64,000 bases of DNA, taken from Haematobia irritans. Taxonomy: Eukaryota; Arthropoda; Insecta; Diptera; Muscidae. The notes below the pieces were generated by a model that had not been told where the DNA came from, searched no databases, and saw nothing but the letters and a program-made list of their open reading frames with translations. A program made the translations under genes and the position numbers. The number at the start of each line of letters is the position of its first letter. Positions within the stretch are counted from its first letter, which is position 1. Location of the stretch: the NCBI RefSeq assembly GCF_050003625.1, contig NC_134400.1:66358126-66422125 (forward strand). Direction: 5' to 3'. Of the stretch, positions 11,373 through 22,040 are shown in pieces.

Positions 11373-13471
11373 TTAGGTTAAAGTGGCAGCCCGATTAAAT
11401 TTCAGGCTCACTTAGACTATTCAGTCCATTGTGATACCACATTTAACTAAAAGTACCTATTACATATGGGCACTTCTAGTCTTAACCACTGAACCTTCTC
11501 TATTATTTACTTTTGTGGAACCAACCAGATTGTTCCAAAAAGTTAACGTTTTCCAGATCCGCCAGTAATCTGAAGCTATATGCTCCTAAAAGTTGCTTGC
11601 GCTTTACACAAAATGCAGGACACTCTCACAAGAGGTGTTTAATTGATTCTTTTTCCTCCGCATCATGACAGCTCATACAATAGTCATTATACTTCGCGCC
11701 AATAGTTTTTGCAAAATCGCCTATCAGGCAGCGACCCGTTATAGCAGAGAACATTAGCATATCTAGTGTGCGGTTTAAGTTGAAATGGGGCCATATTTGC
11801 TTGGTGTCGTTACAACCCTTGCAATTCTCCTATCGAACATTTGCCATCATGACAGCCTTCTCACGCAGTAAGAGCTTGCAGGTAGCTAGGGTCATACCAA
11901 CAAATTCTAGTTCCCCTGGAATATGTAAGGTAGTCCCTAGCCTTGCCAACTCATCCGCTTCGCAGTTCCCCGGTATGTTCCTATGGCCAGGCACCCATAT
12001 TAGGTGAATATTGTACTGCTCAGCCATCTCATTGAGATATTTGCGGCAGTCGATGGCCGTTTTCGAGTTGAGGAACACAGAATCCAAGGATTTTATTGCA
12101 GGTTGACTGTCTGAGTATATATTAATGCCCACATTTTTTTGGAACATTACTTCTCAGCCAATTCGCCACCTCTCTTATTGCTAATATATCAGCCTGAAAA
12201 ACACTACAGTGATTAGGTAATCTTTTCCGCTATTCGAAGTTCCAGATCATTAGAATATACTCCGAAACCCACTTGTCCATCCAATTTGGAGCCATCAGTG
12301 TAGAAATCTATAAATTCTTTATTCCCCGGGGTCTGTGTGCACCACGCCTCACTGTTGGGGATTAGAGTCTCAAACTTTTTGTCGAAAAGTGGACTCGCCA
12401 AAGTGTAATCCACTACGTTAGGCACATCTGGCATTATTTTGAGGACAGAACTGACCACAGCGATAGTTCGCGCAACCGCACAGCCGTTGTTGCAGCTGAC
12501 TGTTTGGCCAAAATGTCTAAAGGCAATAGATGCAGCATGACATTAAGGGAATTTGTTCCTGTCTTGCTGAATGCGCCTGAAATACACAAACACGCCATAC
12601 GCTGAACTTTATCTAAACAAGTCGGTTTCTGAAGTGCCGGCTACCAGACTACAACACCATATAGCATTATAGGTCTAACCACTGCCGTGTATAGCCAATG
12701 CACAATTTTTGGTTTTAGTCCCCACTTTTTTTCCTATTGCCTTTTTGCACGAGTACAAAGCTACCGTTGCCTTTCTCGCCCTTTCTTCAATATTAAGCTT
12801 AAAGTTCAGCTTCCTGTCCAAAATAACGCCAAGGTATTTTGCACAATCACCAAAGGGAATTTCAATACCCCCTAAGGAAATAGGCCTAACCGTGGGAGTT
12901 TTGCGATCTTTGCAGTACATGACTAATTCTGTCTTTGCAGGATTTACCCCAAGACCATTGTTTTTCGCCCATTTCTCAGTCATCCGGAGGGCCCTCTGAA
13001 TAATATCTCTGATTGTGGATGGGAATTTCCCCTGACTGCTAGCGCCACATCATCTGCGTATGCCACCACTTTTATCCTTTCTTTTTCTAGAGTAACCAGA
13101 AGGTTATTTATAGCAACATTCCAAAGAAGAGGTGATAGAACTCCTCCTTGGGGAGTGCCTCTGTTCACATACCTTTGTATGTTTGCTTGTCCTAGTGTGT
13201 CTGAAATACGTCCCTTCATTAGCAGTTCGTCTAACAGCCTGAGTATACATGGATCAGCATTCAGTCCATTTAATATCGAGCTCGGATGGACATTATTGAA
13301 CACCCCTTCGATGTCTAGAAACGCCACGATTGTGTATTCTTTGACAGATAGTGAGCTTTAAATAAAGCTGACTAGTTCATGTAGTGCGGTCTCAGTTGAC
13401 CTGCCCTTCGAGTATGCATGCTGTCGTTTCGAGAACAAACTTGAATCGATGCTAGTTCTAAGATTTTTTTT
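11373..13471 (-). pseudogene. LOA-like LINE fragment B (RT to 3' tail)
   Basis: Minus-strand copy running from mid RT (FSKRQHAYSKG region, near 13440) through RNase H and the Cys-rich C-terminus to the 3' UTR and a short (TAACC)n tail at 11373. Broken frames cover the RT (12980-13327 with YADD), the palm/thumb (12675-12983) and RNase H (12213-12458 and 11830-12147). Several indels separate them, for example an extra T in the region at 12136. A T-run at about 13472-13485 separates it from the oppositely oriented fragment C. Confidence 0.88.
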
Positions 13472-13485
13472 TTTTTTACATTTCA

Positions 13486-14195
13486 ACCGTCGAACGGAAC
13501 GGACGTGTTTTTTTAATAGCGGATAAAATCATTGTAATAAGTACCTACTACGAATTTCAAGTGTGGTGGGATATTAGGCCACCATGCAGAGAAATTCAAA
13601 GACATCCACTGGGTTGCTAACTTCAGGGCCCAGTGGACGGGTATCGACTGGAGTTATAAATTTGGGCAATGACCAAGAGTTAGGCCCAATTAGTCGACCT
13701 GAAGACGGGTCGACAGGTGGCGACAATTTGACAAGTCGGACCTTTTCCAAGGTAACGGCATCAAAAGGAGGTAATCCCTCACGAAAGAGATTCAAAGAAC
13801 GCAGAAATGCTTTGTTTATCCTAAAGAAATTAGGATCAGTCGACCCAAGCACGTTGTCGGCTAAACAAAGCGATTCCTTAAAATGGGCTCAAGGAATTCT
13901 TGAGGCTGGAAAAAGGGAACGATCACCGGATGAGCTGCCATCCTCCAAATCAACGATCGTTTGCCTCAGTTGCTAAAGACAGCCTTGTGATGGCTATCAT
14001 AAATAAAGGAGCATTGGACGGTATGGTTCCAAAGCAAAAATGGGGGGAAATTGAGAATGCTTTGTCTGGCGTCTACTCACAGGTGCTGGAAAAGTTTCCT
14101 GGCCCAGATCCTCGACACCAAGGGGCTGGTTGGTATCAAGGACGATTTAAGCTAGTCGCATTTGAGGACCAGAGGTCTATAGAATGTTTTAAAGC
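13486..14195 (+). pseudogene. LOA-like LINE fragment C (5' UTR and ORF1 start)
   Basis: Begins with the element's 5' end (CAACCGTCGAACGGAACGG) and carries ORF1 from Met at 13584 (MQRNSKTSTG). A small indel after DELPSSK near 13950 shifts the frame to the one carrying SFASVAKDSLVM. The copy ends within ORF1 at a GAATGTTTTAAAGCTGC-type position and joins antisense RT sequence of fragment D. The same ORF1 site is the junction of the 4.9-kb tandem duplication near 40916. Confidence 0.85.
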
Positions 14196-17100
14196 TGCCA
14201 CCACTTTTATCCTTTCTTTTTCTAGAGTAACGAGAAGGCTATTTATAGCAACATTCCAAAGAAGAGGTGATAGAACTTCTCCTTGGGGAGTGCCTCTGTT
14301 CACATACTTTTGTATGTTTGCTTGTCCTAGTGTGGCTGAAATACGTCTCTTCATTAGCAGTTCGTCTAACAGCCTGAGTATACATGGATCAACATTCAGA
14401 GTTGTCAGTCCATTTAATATCGAGCTCGGATGGACATTATTGAACGCCCCTTCGATGTCTAGAAACGCCACTATTGTGTATTCTTTGACAGATAGTGAGC
14501 TTTCAATAAAGCTGACTAGTTCATGTAGTGCGGTCTCAGTAGACCTGCCCTTCGAGTATGCATGCTGTCGTTTCGAGAACAAACTTGAATCGATGCTAGT
14601 TCTAAGATAAATATCTATCATCCTCTCCATAGTCTTAAGTAGGAATGAGGATAAGCTGATTGGTCGGAAATCCTTCGCCCTCGAGTGAGAGGCTTTCCCG
14701 CTTTAGGTATGAAAACGACTTTTGTTTCCCTCCACTTTCCTGGGATATATGATAAGTTGATACATCCTTTATATATCACCGACAACCAGGGGATAATTTT
14801 GTCAGTTACAGCTTGTAACTCCGCCGGAGTAATTCCATCAGGTCCGGGGGATTTGAATGGTCCAAAGCTATTTAGCGCCCATCTTATTCTAGTTTCCGAT
14901 ACAATTTCCTCGACAGGAAACGACCGCTGAGCAACTGTGGCACCGCCAGTACATGGTTCAACCGTCTGATTTCCAGGAAAAAGTGTGTCCAATAGTACCT
15001 CCAGCGTCTCCTCACTGGACGTTGTCCAATTGCCCTCCGATGTTTTAATGAAACCTGGAGCGGAGTTTGTGGATGCTAGAACCTTCCGTAGTCTGGAAGA
15101 CTCGGACGTATTCTCAATACTGCTAGTAATCATTCCAAGAGTTATGCTGAGCCTTTCTCAGTTCTCGCTTGTATCCTCTCAGATTCTTCTTGTAAGCGTC
15201 CCAGTCCTCAGGGGCTCTGGTGGACTTTTCCTTGTTAAAGAGCTTCCTGCAGGATTTCCTCATATTACTTAATTCCGTAGACTACCATGGTGGTCGATGT
15301 TTCCCCCTTGGCTTTCCTCTAGGGCATGCAGCTTTCAGTGAGATGTTGAAGGCCTTAGTAATCCGCTCCACTGCGTGTTCGATATCTTGCACATTTCTCA
15401 TATTTGTCTCTGTTATTTCCGGTATCATCATATTGAACGATTCCCTATACCTATTCCAATCAGCTTTCCTAAAATTTGGCGGAAATATGATCTTCGTGAT
15501 ATGAACATCAAATTTGAAACTGATGTAGCGATGATCTGAGAAGCTGTGTTCACTTAAAACCTGCCACTCAGATATCATTTCATTCAGTTCTTGCGAGGCC
15601 AAGGTGATGTCCAAAACCTCTTGCCTGTTTTTAGTGACAAAGGTTGGGCATCTCCCTTGTTGCAAACTACCAGATTAGTACGCAAAAAAAACTCTATTAG
15701 CGACTCTCCCCTTGCATTAGTATCACTACTTCCCCATATACTATGATGTGCATTCGCATCGCATCCCATAATGAGTTTCGTCTTTGTTTTCAGTGACTCC
15801 TCAACTAAGGTCTTAACGGCACATGGAGGCATCTCCCTGTCATGTCCCATATAGACCGAAGATACCCAATATTTGCATTTGGCTATTTCTAAACTGGCAA
15901 CGACAGTGTCTGTATTGCACATTGAAGGAAGCAGAAACAAGTTGAGCTCGTTTTTAGCAATTGTATAGGCTCGATTTACATCATTACCAGTATACTGCAA
16001 TAGTTTGAACCCCGGAGTACTTAATTCACATATTTTGTTTCTATAAACATATGGTTCTTGAACAAGAACTATATCTATGTCCCCTTCCATCAGGAGAACT
16101 TTTAAGGCAGCACATGCAGCCTTACAATGATGAAGATTTATCTGGAGGATCCGTAGGACCATCGAGATTTTCAACAACCGTCACATCAGCCGCTTCAATC
16201 GAGTCATCAAGAATGTTCTCTTCAGAGATCTCGGTGACTCTCGCAATAACCATAGGTTCAACTTTGGTGAGTTCTGAGGCAATAGAAACTTCCTCTCGCA
16301 TACGGTGTCTATCCATGTCTTCAACTTTGGTATCTCCCTCGACTTCGCAAGAGGATCCGCTTACTTCTGATTCAGACAGAGGCTTGTCCTTTTCTGAATC
16401 CTTTAGCTGATCGTTGTTATATACCTTCATTTGGATATAATGAAAGCCATAACATACACGGCCCTGGGACTTTGCTAGATGTGGCAAAGACTGAGTGTTC
16501 AATATAAACACTGCATGTCGTCTTGGTCCATCCACTTCATCCAAACGGCCAACCTTCCAATCAGCTGTTGGAAGATCTGGATTGCATCGTTTCAGTCTAT
16601 TTAAAATAGATTCAGGGTCAGAAGGGTTTGCAGGTATCCACGCATGTGCTCTAGGTCTAGCCGGTATGTCTTTCTTCTCGACTAACTCTAGAGCAGCTCC
16701 TTTCCAAACTTCACCAATTAGTATCAGAGCAGCTTCAAAACATTCTATAGACCTCTGGTCCTCAAATGCGACTAGCTTAAATCGTCCTTGATACCAACCA
16801 GCCTCTTGGTGTCGAGGATCTGGGCCGGAAAACTTTTCCAGCACCTGTGAGTAGACGACAGACAGAGCATTCTCAATTTCCCCCCATTTTTGCTTTGGAA
16901 CCATACCGTCCAATGCTCCTTTATTTATGATAGCCATCACAAGGCTGTCTTTAGCAACTGAGGCAAACGATCTTTGATCCCTTTTGGAGGATGGCAGCTC
17001 ATCCGGCGATCGTTCCCTTTTTCCAGTCTCAAGAATTCCTTGAGCCCATTTTAAGGAATCGCTTTGTTTAGCCGACAGCGTACTTGGGTCGACTGATCCT

Positions 17101-17440
17101 AACTTCTTTAGGATAAACAAAGCATTTCTGCGTTCCTTGAATCTCTTTCGTGAGGGATTACCTCCTTTTGATGTCGTTACCTTAGAAAAAGTTCGACTTG
17201 TCATAGTGTCGCCACCTGTCGACCCGTCTAATTGGGCCTAACTCTTGGTCATTGCACAGATTTATAACTCCAGTCGATACCCGTACACTGGGCCCTGAAG
17301 TTAGCAACCCAGTGGATGTCTTTGAATTTCGCTGCATGGTGGCTTAATATCCCACCACACTTGAAATTCTTAGTAGGTTCCTATTACGATGAGTTTATCC
17401 GCTATTGAAAAACACGTCCGTTCCGTTCGACGGTTGAAGA
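14196..17440 (-). pseudogene. LOA-like LINE fragment D (5' UTR, ORF1, ORF2 to RT)
   Basis: Minus-strand copy from the 5' end (near 17440) through ORF1 and the ORF2 endonuclease and RT, cut just after KERIKVVA, immediately before YADD. ORF1 is open at 16122-17204, but its first codons are lost to a roughly 10-bp deletion near 17225. ORF2 starts at 16177 and is broken near 15655 (the GDAPTF site reads GDAQPL), again near 15140, and near 14690. It overlaps fragment B by about 410 bp of RT, but the two differ at several bases and a 7-bp indel, so they are separate copies. Confidence 0.88.
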
Positions 17441-17526
17441 ACAACAAGAAAATAATAATAAATTGGAATAATAATATAAAAAAAAAACTCACCAATATCA
17501 AAATATTCTTCATGGATTTGTCGGTT

Positions 17527-18091
17527 AATTCTTTCAAGTTCCTTTTGCGCCTTGATTTCTTCAGCTCTAGATAACTTGCGATCTACTCCAGACATGCAAC
17601 CTGGACGGCCCTTCTGCCTCTGTTTCACGAGAAAAGCATTCATCAGAGTCAAGGCATCTTGATGAGCAATATCAAAAAGATCGTCTAACTTTTCAACAAA
17701 TTGTTTAAATTGGGTTTTGATCGTATCCGATGTTTTCTTCCTGTCTTTTTGAAGAATTCTCCACTCGACGTGAAGTTTTTCAAGCTTTGTTATTGCATTT
17801 TAATTCTTTCAAGTTCCTTTTGCGCCTTGATTTCTTCAGCTCTAGATAACTTGCGATCTACTCCAGACATGCAACCTGGATGGCCCTTCTGCCTCTGTTT
17901 CACGAGAAAAGCATTATCTACTTCCGATTTCATCAGAGTCAAGGCATCTTGATGAGCAATATCAAAAAGATCGTCTAACTTTTCAACAAATTGTTTAAAT
18001 TGGGTTTTGATCGTATCCGATGTTTTCTTCCTGTCTTTTTGAAGAATTCTCCACTCGACGTGAAATTTTTCAAGCTTTGTTATTGCATTTT
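17527..18091. repeat. In-frame tandem duplication, 275 and 290 bp units
   Basis: Unit 1 (17527-17801) and unit 2 (17802-18091) both run AATTCTTTCAAG to TTATTGCATTTT. Unit 2 has 15 extra bases (ATCTACTTCCGATTT, five codons), and a few substitutions separate the units. The duplication keeps the minus-strand frame open, doubling the LDDLFDIAHQDA block. Confidence 0.9.
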
Positions 18092-18169
18092 GCTCATCCT
18101 TAGCCGGGAGTTGAGCTTTCTGCCAAAAAATTAACACCTCTCGTATAGTAAGTTTTGCTGATTCTCTTA

Positions 18170-18630
18170 CACAGAAAAAAAATTTCCGTAGTTAAACTAA
18201 CGCTAAATTTAGCTTATTTTTATTGAAAAAAAAAAAATTGCTAGTAGTTAAATTTTATTATTTTTTCGAAATTTTCTACAGTTTAATGAAATCTTACTTT
18301 TTTTAAGTATGTCTCGTGGGTATAAAGTTCAATGACCGTACACATAAGTTTAATATGAACTAAAGTAAACGAAGATTTTCGTACGATTCCCAAAAATAGT
18401 AAGAATGAACTACTGTATGGTTAAAATGGTGATGATGTGGCGCCAATGATTTTCTTTTTTATTTTTAGTTCATTTTTTCTTCTATGAGAGGATGTAATTT
18501 CGTGAACTGCAGTTAAAAAGTGGTTTTAACAACGCTTTGTGGAAATCTCAAAATGTGGAGTAAAATTTAGTTCAATTTTCGTGCGAGGTATTTCATTCTT
18601 CCTATAAAACAGTTCAATTTTGTTTCGGTG
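18170..18630. mobile_element. 461-bp TA-flanked MITE inside coding exon
   Basis: Ends are CACAGAAAAAAAATTTCC at the left and, inverted, CACCGAAACAAAATTGAAC at the right, with TA at 18168-18169 and 18631-18632. Dropping the element and one TA restores an uninterrupted frame (LTL-RESAK), which defines the target site. TA duplication points to Tc1/mariner-type mobilisation. There is no transposase inside. Confidence 0.8.
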
Positions 18631-18989
18631 TAGAGTTAATTTTACAGTACGTAAATTATAAAATAAAGCACAAAAAACTTGTCGATTTGAGGGTAGTTTA
18701 TAACCTGTGATCTGGTGAATGGGAAAGCCAACAAGAAATATTTTATCCTTGGAGCGGCTTTGTACACCTGATGTGGATGCCACCTCAGAGTCTAGGTAAA
18801 TTGATTTCTATATATTTAAATAAAAATAAAAAAAATTAACTAAATTAATTAAAAATAATATAAAAATTAAATAAGTTAGTTAAAGGCTGCCGTAACTCGG
18901 TTTGACTCAGAGTTACAACAGAGTTTTAAGGACAAAATAAGCTATCGTTTGTGATATCGTGCCTACTTTTATTATTTACCCTTCTCGAG

Positions 18990-19170
18990 TTATGGCTCAA
19001 TACGTCAACTTTTTGGCAGTTTTTTTTTCAAATTTTGAGCGACGAGCGACACGTGTTAACGTCGTTTAATCGGGCTCAAATTTTGGCTATCCCAATATCT
19101 GGAAACGGGATTCGTTTTTGGTTAAGGCGAACAAGATTCCGACATTGATTTTATGCGGTCACTCTATTGT
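18990..19170 (-). repeat. Repeat end, inverse of 9028-9152
   Basis: Shares GGGCTCAAATTTTGGCT, CAATATCTGGAAACGG, AAGATTCCGACAT and the terminus GCGGTCACTCT with the plus-strand copy at 9028-9152. Unrecognised family. Confidence 0.6.
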
Positions 19171-19439
19171 ATATAGTATGCTAAAATTTTTTTTTCTCAC
19201 CAATATTTACCTTTGAGGATGAATAGGACATACTTACATACGTATATGTCCCATTAAATTTCTCATAGAAGGAAATACTTTTTTACACATTGCCGACCCT
19301 TTACTTAGTAAATAGGTATATTTTGAATAAGAATCCACAAGAGAAACTTACGTTTATCGAGTGGTTAATTCTTCGTCGTCAAAGGGTTAAAAAGTTTTAA
19401 CGACAACTTAAATTTTCATATTCGGGTCAACTTCAAATA

Positions 19440-19732
19440 GAAATTAGGCTATGCTTCAAATAAAAAAGCCTTTTAAATAAAGTCTTAGTGTTTTTCCAAG
19501 TTGGCCTTAGTAAAACGAAATTTTCTTTCATGTTACGACACCCAGTTTTAAGTCGAATCACTTAACTATAAGGACAAGACGACTTCATTGAAAAGTTTAT
19601 CGGCTTTTGAGCAATGAAAAATACTTTATATCTGAGAAATGAGTCTTCTATGCTAAGCAAAATCCGAATTCGAAATTTAAGGACATGAAATCTTTGGTCT
19701 CATAAAATAAATAAATATATTTTTCAGTGTAT
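19440..19732 (-). repeat. CACTGAAAAA-ended MITE fragment
   Basis: Reverse-complement relative of 4404-4684 (shared ATGAAATC, CTTTCATGTTACGA-type and AAGTTTATCG segments). It ends TTTTTCAGTG directly followed by TA. Confidence 0.55.
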
Positions 19733-19839
19733 ATACTTATAGAATTAACGCTTTGGTATACCTACTACAAATTTAGTATTATTTATAAATGTTTCTCTAA
19801 TATATTTTATTCGAAAATATGTTATTTTATTTGTTTTAG

Positions 19840-20154
19840 GCGGCAGACGGTCTATACGGTCTAAAACCAGGTTGTGATGCTGTTTTAGGTAAAATTGAGT
19901 CCAGCTCAAGGGCTGTTAATAATGATAATGTTCCTTTCGAACAAAGTATTGAAATACAAAAGCTACGTCCGGGTTCCGGACATCTAGATGTTGTAAGCAA
20001 AATGGATGGACCTATACAGTCCATACAAGTTCGTGACGTCAAATCAAACACAGATGACGTAGTTTTGGCGCCGGATCCAATATGGGAGCATGCATCGGTT
20101 TTTAACAAAGTACTTTCGAATAAATCGAAAAATACTGAATTGGACGAAGTTTTG
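19840..20154 (+). CDS. Candidate internal host exon, 105 codons, phase 0-0
   Basis: A pyrimidine-rich run ending TTTTAG (19834-19839) precedes an open 315-nt segment that ends at a strong donor, GTGAGT (20155-20160). The protein has ordinary soluble composition: AADGLYGLKPGCDAVLGKIE, then FEQSIEIQKLRPGSG, MDGPIQSIQVRDV and LAPDPIWEHASVFNKVL. A TAG lies just before the first codon, as expected for an intron border. It is exactly 105 codons, a symmetrical exon. I do not recognise the protein. The frame stays open past the donor to 20424, so a longer exon is possible, although the downstream residues look less coding-like. No transposon borders surround it; flanks are intron-like AT-rich DNA and repeats. 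Confidence 0.5.
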
Positions 20155-20512
20155 GTGAGTGGTAAACATATATTCTTACAGTATGATGCATTATACCCTG
20201 AACTTACAACTCTAAAAAACCTACTCTTTGTGTGGGTTACGAGAACATTTGAAACGTTCCAAAAATTAAGAGTTCTGAAACCGGCTCATTTGGGGCTACA
20301 TCTCACAATAATATATAAGAAAATATATTCGGTTAATTTAGCAATCAAAATGGGAATTCAACTCGAAGACTTCCGAAAAAGACTTTGTAGTATTTGCATT
20401 CATCCAGTGAAATCAGTGCAGTGAACTTGATTTGAATGCACTTGGCAGGCATACAACTAAAAACGAATAGCTAACCAGCAGACAAAATCTCTATTTTCTA
20501 TTGTCAATATAT
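20155..20512. other. Probable intron start after the candidate exon
   Basis: The plus frame remains open to 20424 by chance or as an alternative exon extension. No other signal is seen. Confidence 0.35.
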
Positions 20513-20740
20513 GCTTGTATGAATTTATTCGGCATAGGTCGGCTATCGTAAACCTTTTTTCGGAAGGTTCAAGTGTGGTTCACTTTGGGTTTAGTAATCC
20601 CAGCCAACTGCACTCAAATCGATGATTTGACAGTGACAAAGGAAAAGAGATATGTTTGTACGAATTTATTCGGCATAAGCCGGCTATCGTAAACCTTTTT
20701 TCGGAAGGTTCAAGTGTAGTTCACTTTGGGTTTGGTGAAC
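20513..20740 (+). repeat. Two tandem units around GGAAGGTTCAAGTGT
   Basis: The segments at about 20513-20600 and 20651-20737 share GAATTTATTCGGCATA, GGCTATCGTAAACC and GGTTCAAGTGT with a period of about 139 bp. A further GAATTTATTCGG occurs at about 20746. Confidence 0.75.
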
Positions 20741-20825
20741 TGCCTGAATTTATTCGGATAATTGGTTGATAGTTTTGCTGCAAGTAGAAGATGCTGATGA
20801 GGAATGTGGTAATTCCAAAACTTGC

Positions 20826-20953
20826 GTCCATCCAACCATCTTGCTTTGCCCAAATAAATTTGACAAACATTCTTTTCCTCTGTTAGTTAAGCTACACTTG
20901 TAGTTTAGTCAATGCATGGTTTTAAGCTGAAATCAAAAACAACAATAATGATT
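20826..20953 (+). repeat. Dispersed repeat shared with 1082-1208
   Basis: Same element piece as near the Helitron relic at the window start, with a 9-bp extra segment (TTAGTCAATG) and substitutions. Confidence 0.7.
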
Positions 20954-21179
20954 GAAGAATAAACCAACAATAACAAAACAAACAAAAATTTCAACAATTT
21001 TTATCTGAATTTCATACGCTTTGGACTCAGTGGCCACTATTTCGTGCTCTTTTATAACATATTTTTTACAATATAGCAGTTTTTCAAGTTTTTGAATTTT
21101 GTAAAATCAATTTTCTTTAAATTACTAAAAAACATTAGTATTCAATAAAAATTTTAGAATAATTTATAATTATTCGTCG

Positions 21180-21620
21180 GACTGTAGGTCGCCGAGCTGA
21201 AGCAGGTCTTAAATGTTACCGTCCAGCAAAAAAAAAAAAAGAAACCATTACCATTGGCGATGGTAATATACCATAATGGTGTGGGGTTGTTTCTCTGGCC
21301 AAGAAAACGGCTCAATTCATGTCATTAAGGATAACCTTACTGGAATTGGCTATAACCAAATCCTGATTGATATCATGTTTCCATTTGCCGAAGGAAACAT
21401 GCCCCTATCGTGGAGGTTCCAACATGACAATGACCCAAAAACACACCTCCAAGGTTGTTACCGAGTGGCTACTTTCGACATTCACTTAAAGTTTTTAAAT
21501 GGCCTGCCCACTCCCCAGATTTAAACCCCCATAGAAAATCTGTGGGATATAGTAGATCTCAAAATTAGGACCCGCAATTATATCAACAAATCAGATCTCA
21601 TAGAAGCTGGAAAATGTTTC
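21180..21620 (+). pseudogene. Tc1-like (DD34E) transposase relic
   Basis: The open part at 21276-21524 begins MVWGCFSGQENGSIHVI, a Tc1-type transposase core, and reaches FQHDNDPK with the second catalytic Asp. One extra A after NDPK and one extra C before the expected NPIENLW shift the frame; the residues WPAHSPDLNP and the encoded IENLWDIV are still legible across frames. A poly(A) tract near 21227 lies in place of upstream coding. The N-terminal domain and TIRs are missing. Homology stops at about 21620, where a SINE/LINE tail starts. Confidence 0.85.
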
Positions 21621-21625
21621 TAAGG

Positions 21626-21668
21626 GTAGGTTAGGTTAGGTTATGTGGCAGCCCGATGTATCAGGGCT
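21626..21668 (-). mobile_element. Solo SINE/LOA 3' tail
   Basis: TAGGTTAGGTTAGG followed by GTGGCAGCCCGATGTATCA is the reverse complement of the SINE 3' terminus (TGATACATCGGGCTGCCAC plus CCTAA repeats). The body is lost or severely 5' truncated, which fits reverse transcription starting at the 3' end. Confidence 0.7.
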
Positions 21669-22040
21669 GCCTCAGCAATGTAATGCTATGATCAAAAATA
21701 AGGGAACCCCAACAAAATATTAAAACTTAATACAAGATTTTTTTCTTCTTTCTTTTTTATTACAAAAGTGTCCATTGTTTTGCCAATAACATACAAATGA
21801 ATAGCATGACATTTTTTCCAATTCTTTTTGATTTTGAATTTATATTTTACTTTTGTTTAATAAATAAACTAGCAACAAAATATTTTTGTAGGTGTTTCTT
21901 CCTTTTGAATTACAAATTGTGGCTATTTTGCATAACAATCATAAAGAATTAAAATATATTTTAAAGTTTCCATTGTATTGTCACTCACTGTATGTATCTT
22001 TTAGGTTTGGACACATCTGTGCATTGCTGTTTACATTGGG
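21669..22040. other. AT-rich, no gene seen
   Basis: No coding or repeat borders recognised beyond T-rich stretches. Confidence 0.35.

Larger units (their letters stand above)
17493..18791 (-). pseudogene. Exon of an unrecognised insect gene family, split by a MITE
   Basis: Read on the minus strand with the 18170-18630 MITE left out, one long frame results. It opens after an acceptor-like CCTAG at 18792-18796, passes DSEVASTSGVQSRSK and LPSNRQVFCALFYNLRTVKL, crosses the MITE site as LTL/RESAKLTIREV, and continues with IFWQKAQLPAKDEQNA, FVEKLDDLFDIAHQDALTL and KQRQKGHPGCMSGVDRKLSR. It ends at a donor-like GTGAGT (17487-17492). The helical block is present twice by an internal tandem duplication. 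From memory, similar unnamed proteins are multi-copy in aphids and other insects and often sit near transposons; I cannot give a function. It may be a host exon with transposon scars, a domesticated element or a retrocopy. Confidence 0.6.

Noticed and set aside
13061..14608. A 410-bp giant target duplication flanking LOA fragment C
   Set aside because: The flanking RT segments of fragments B and D differ by several substitutions and a 7-bp indel, so they are separate old copies and not a recent duplication. Twin-priming inversion was considered but leaves a large gap and overlap.
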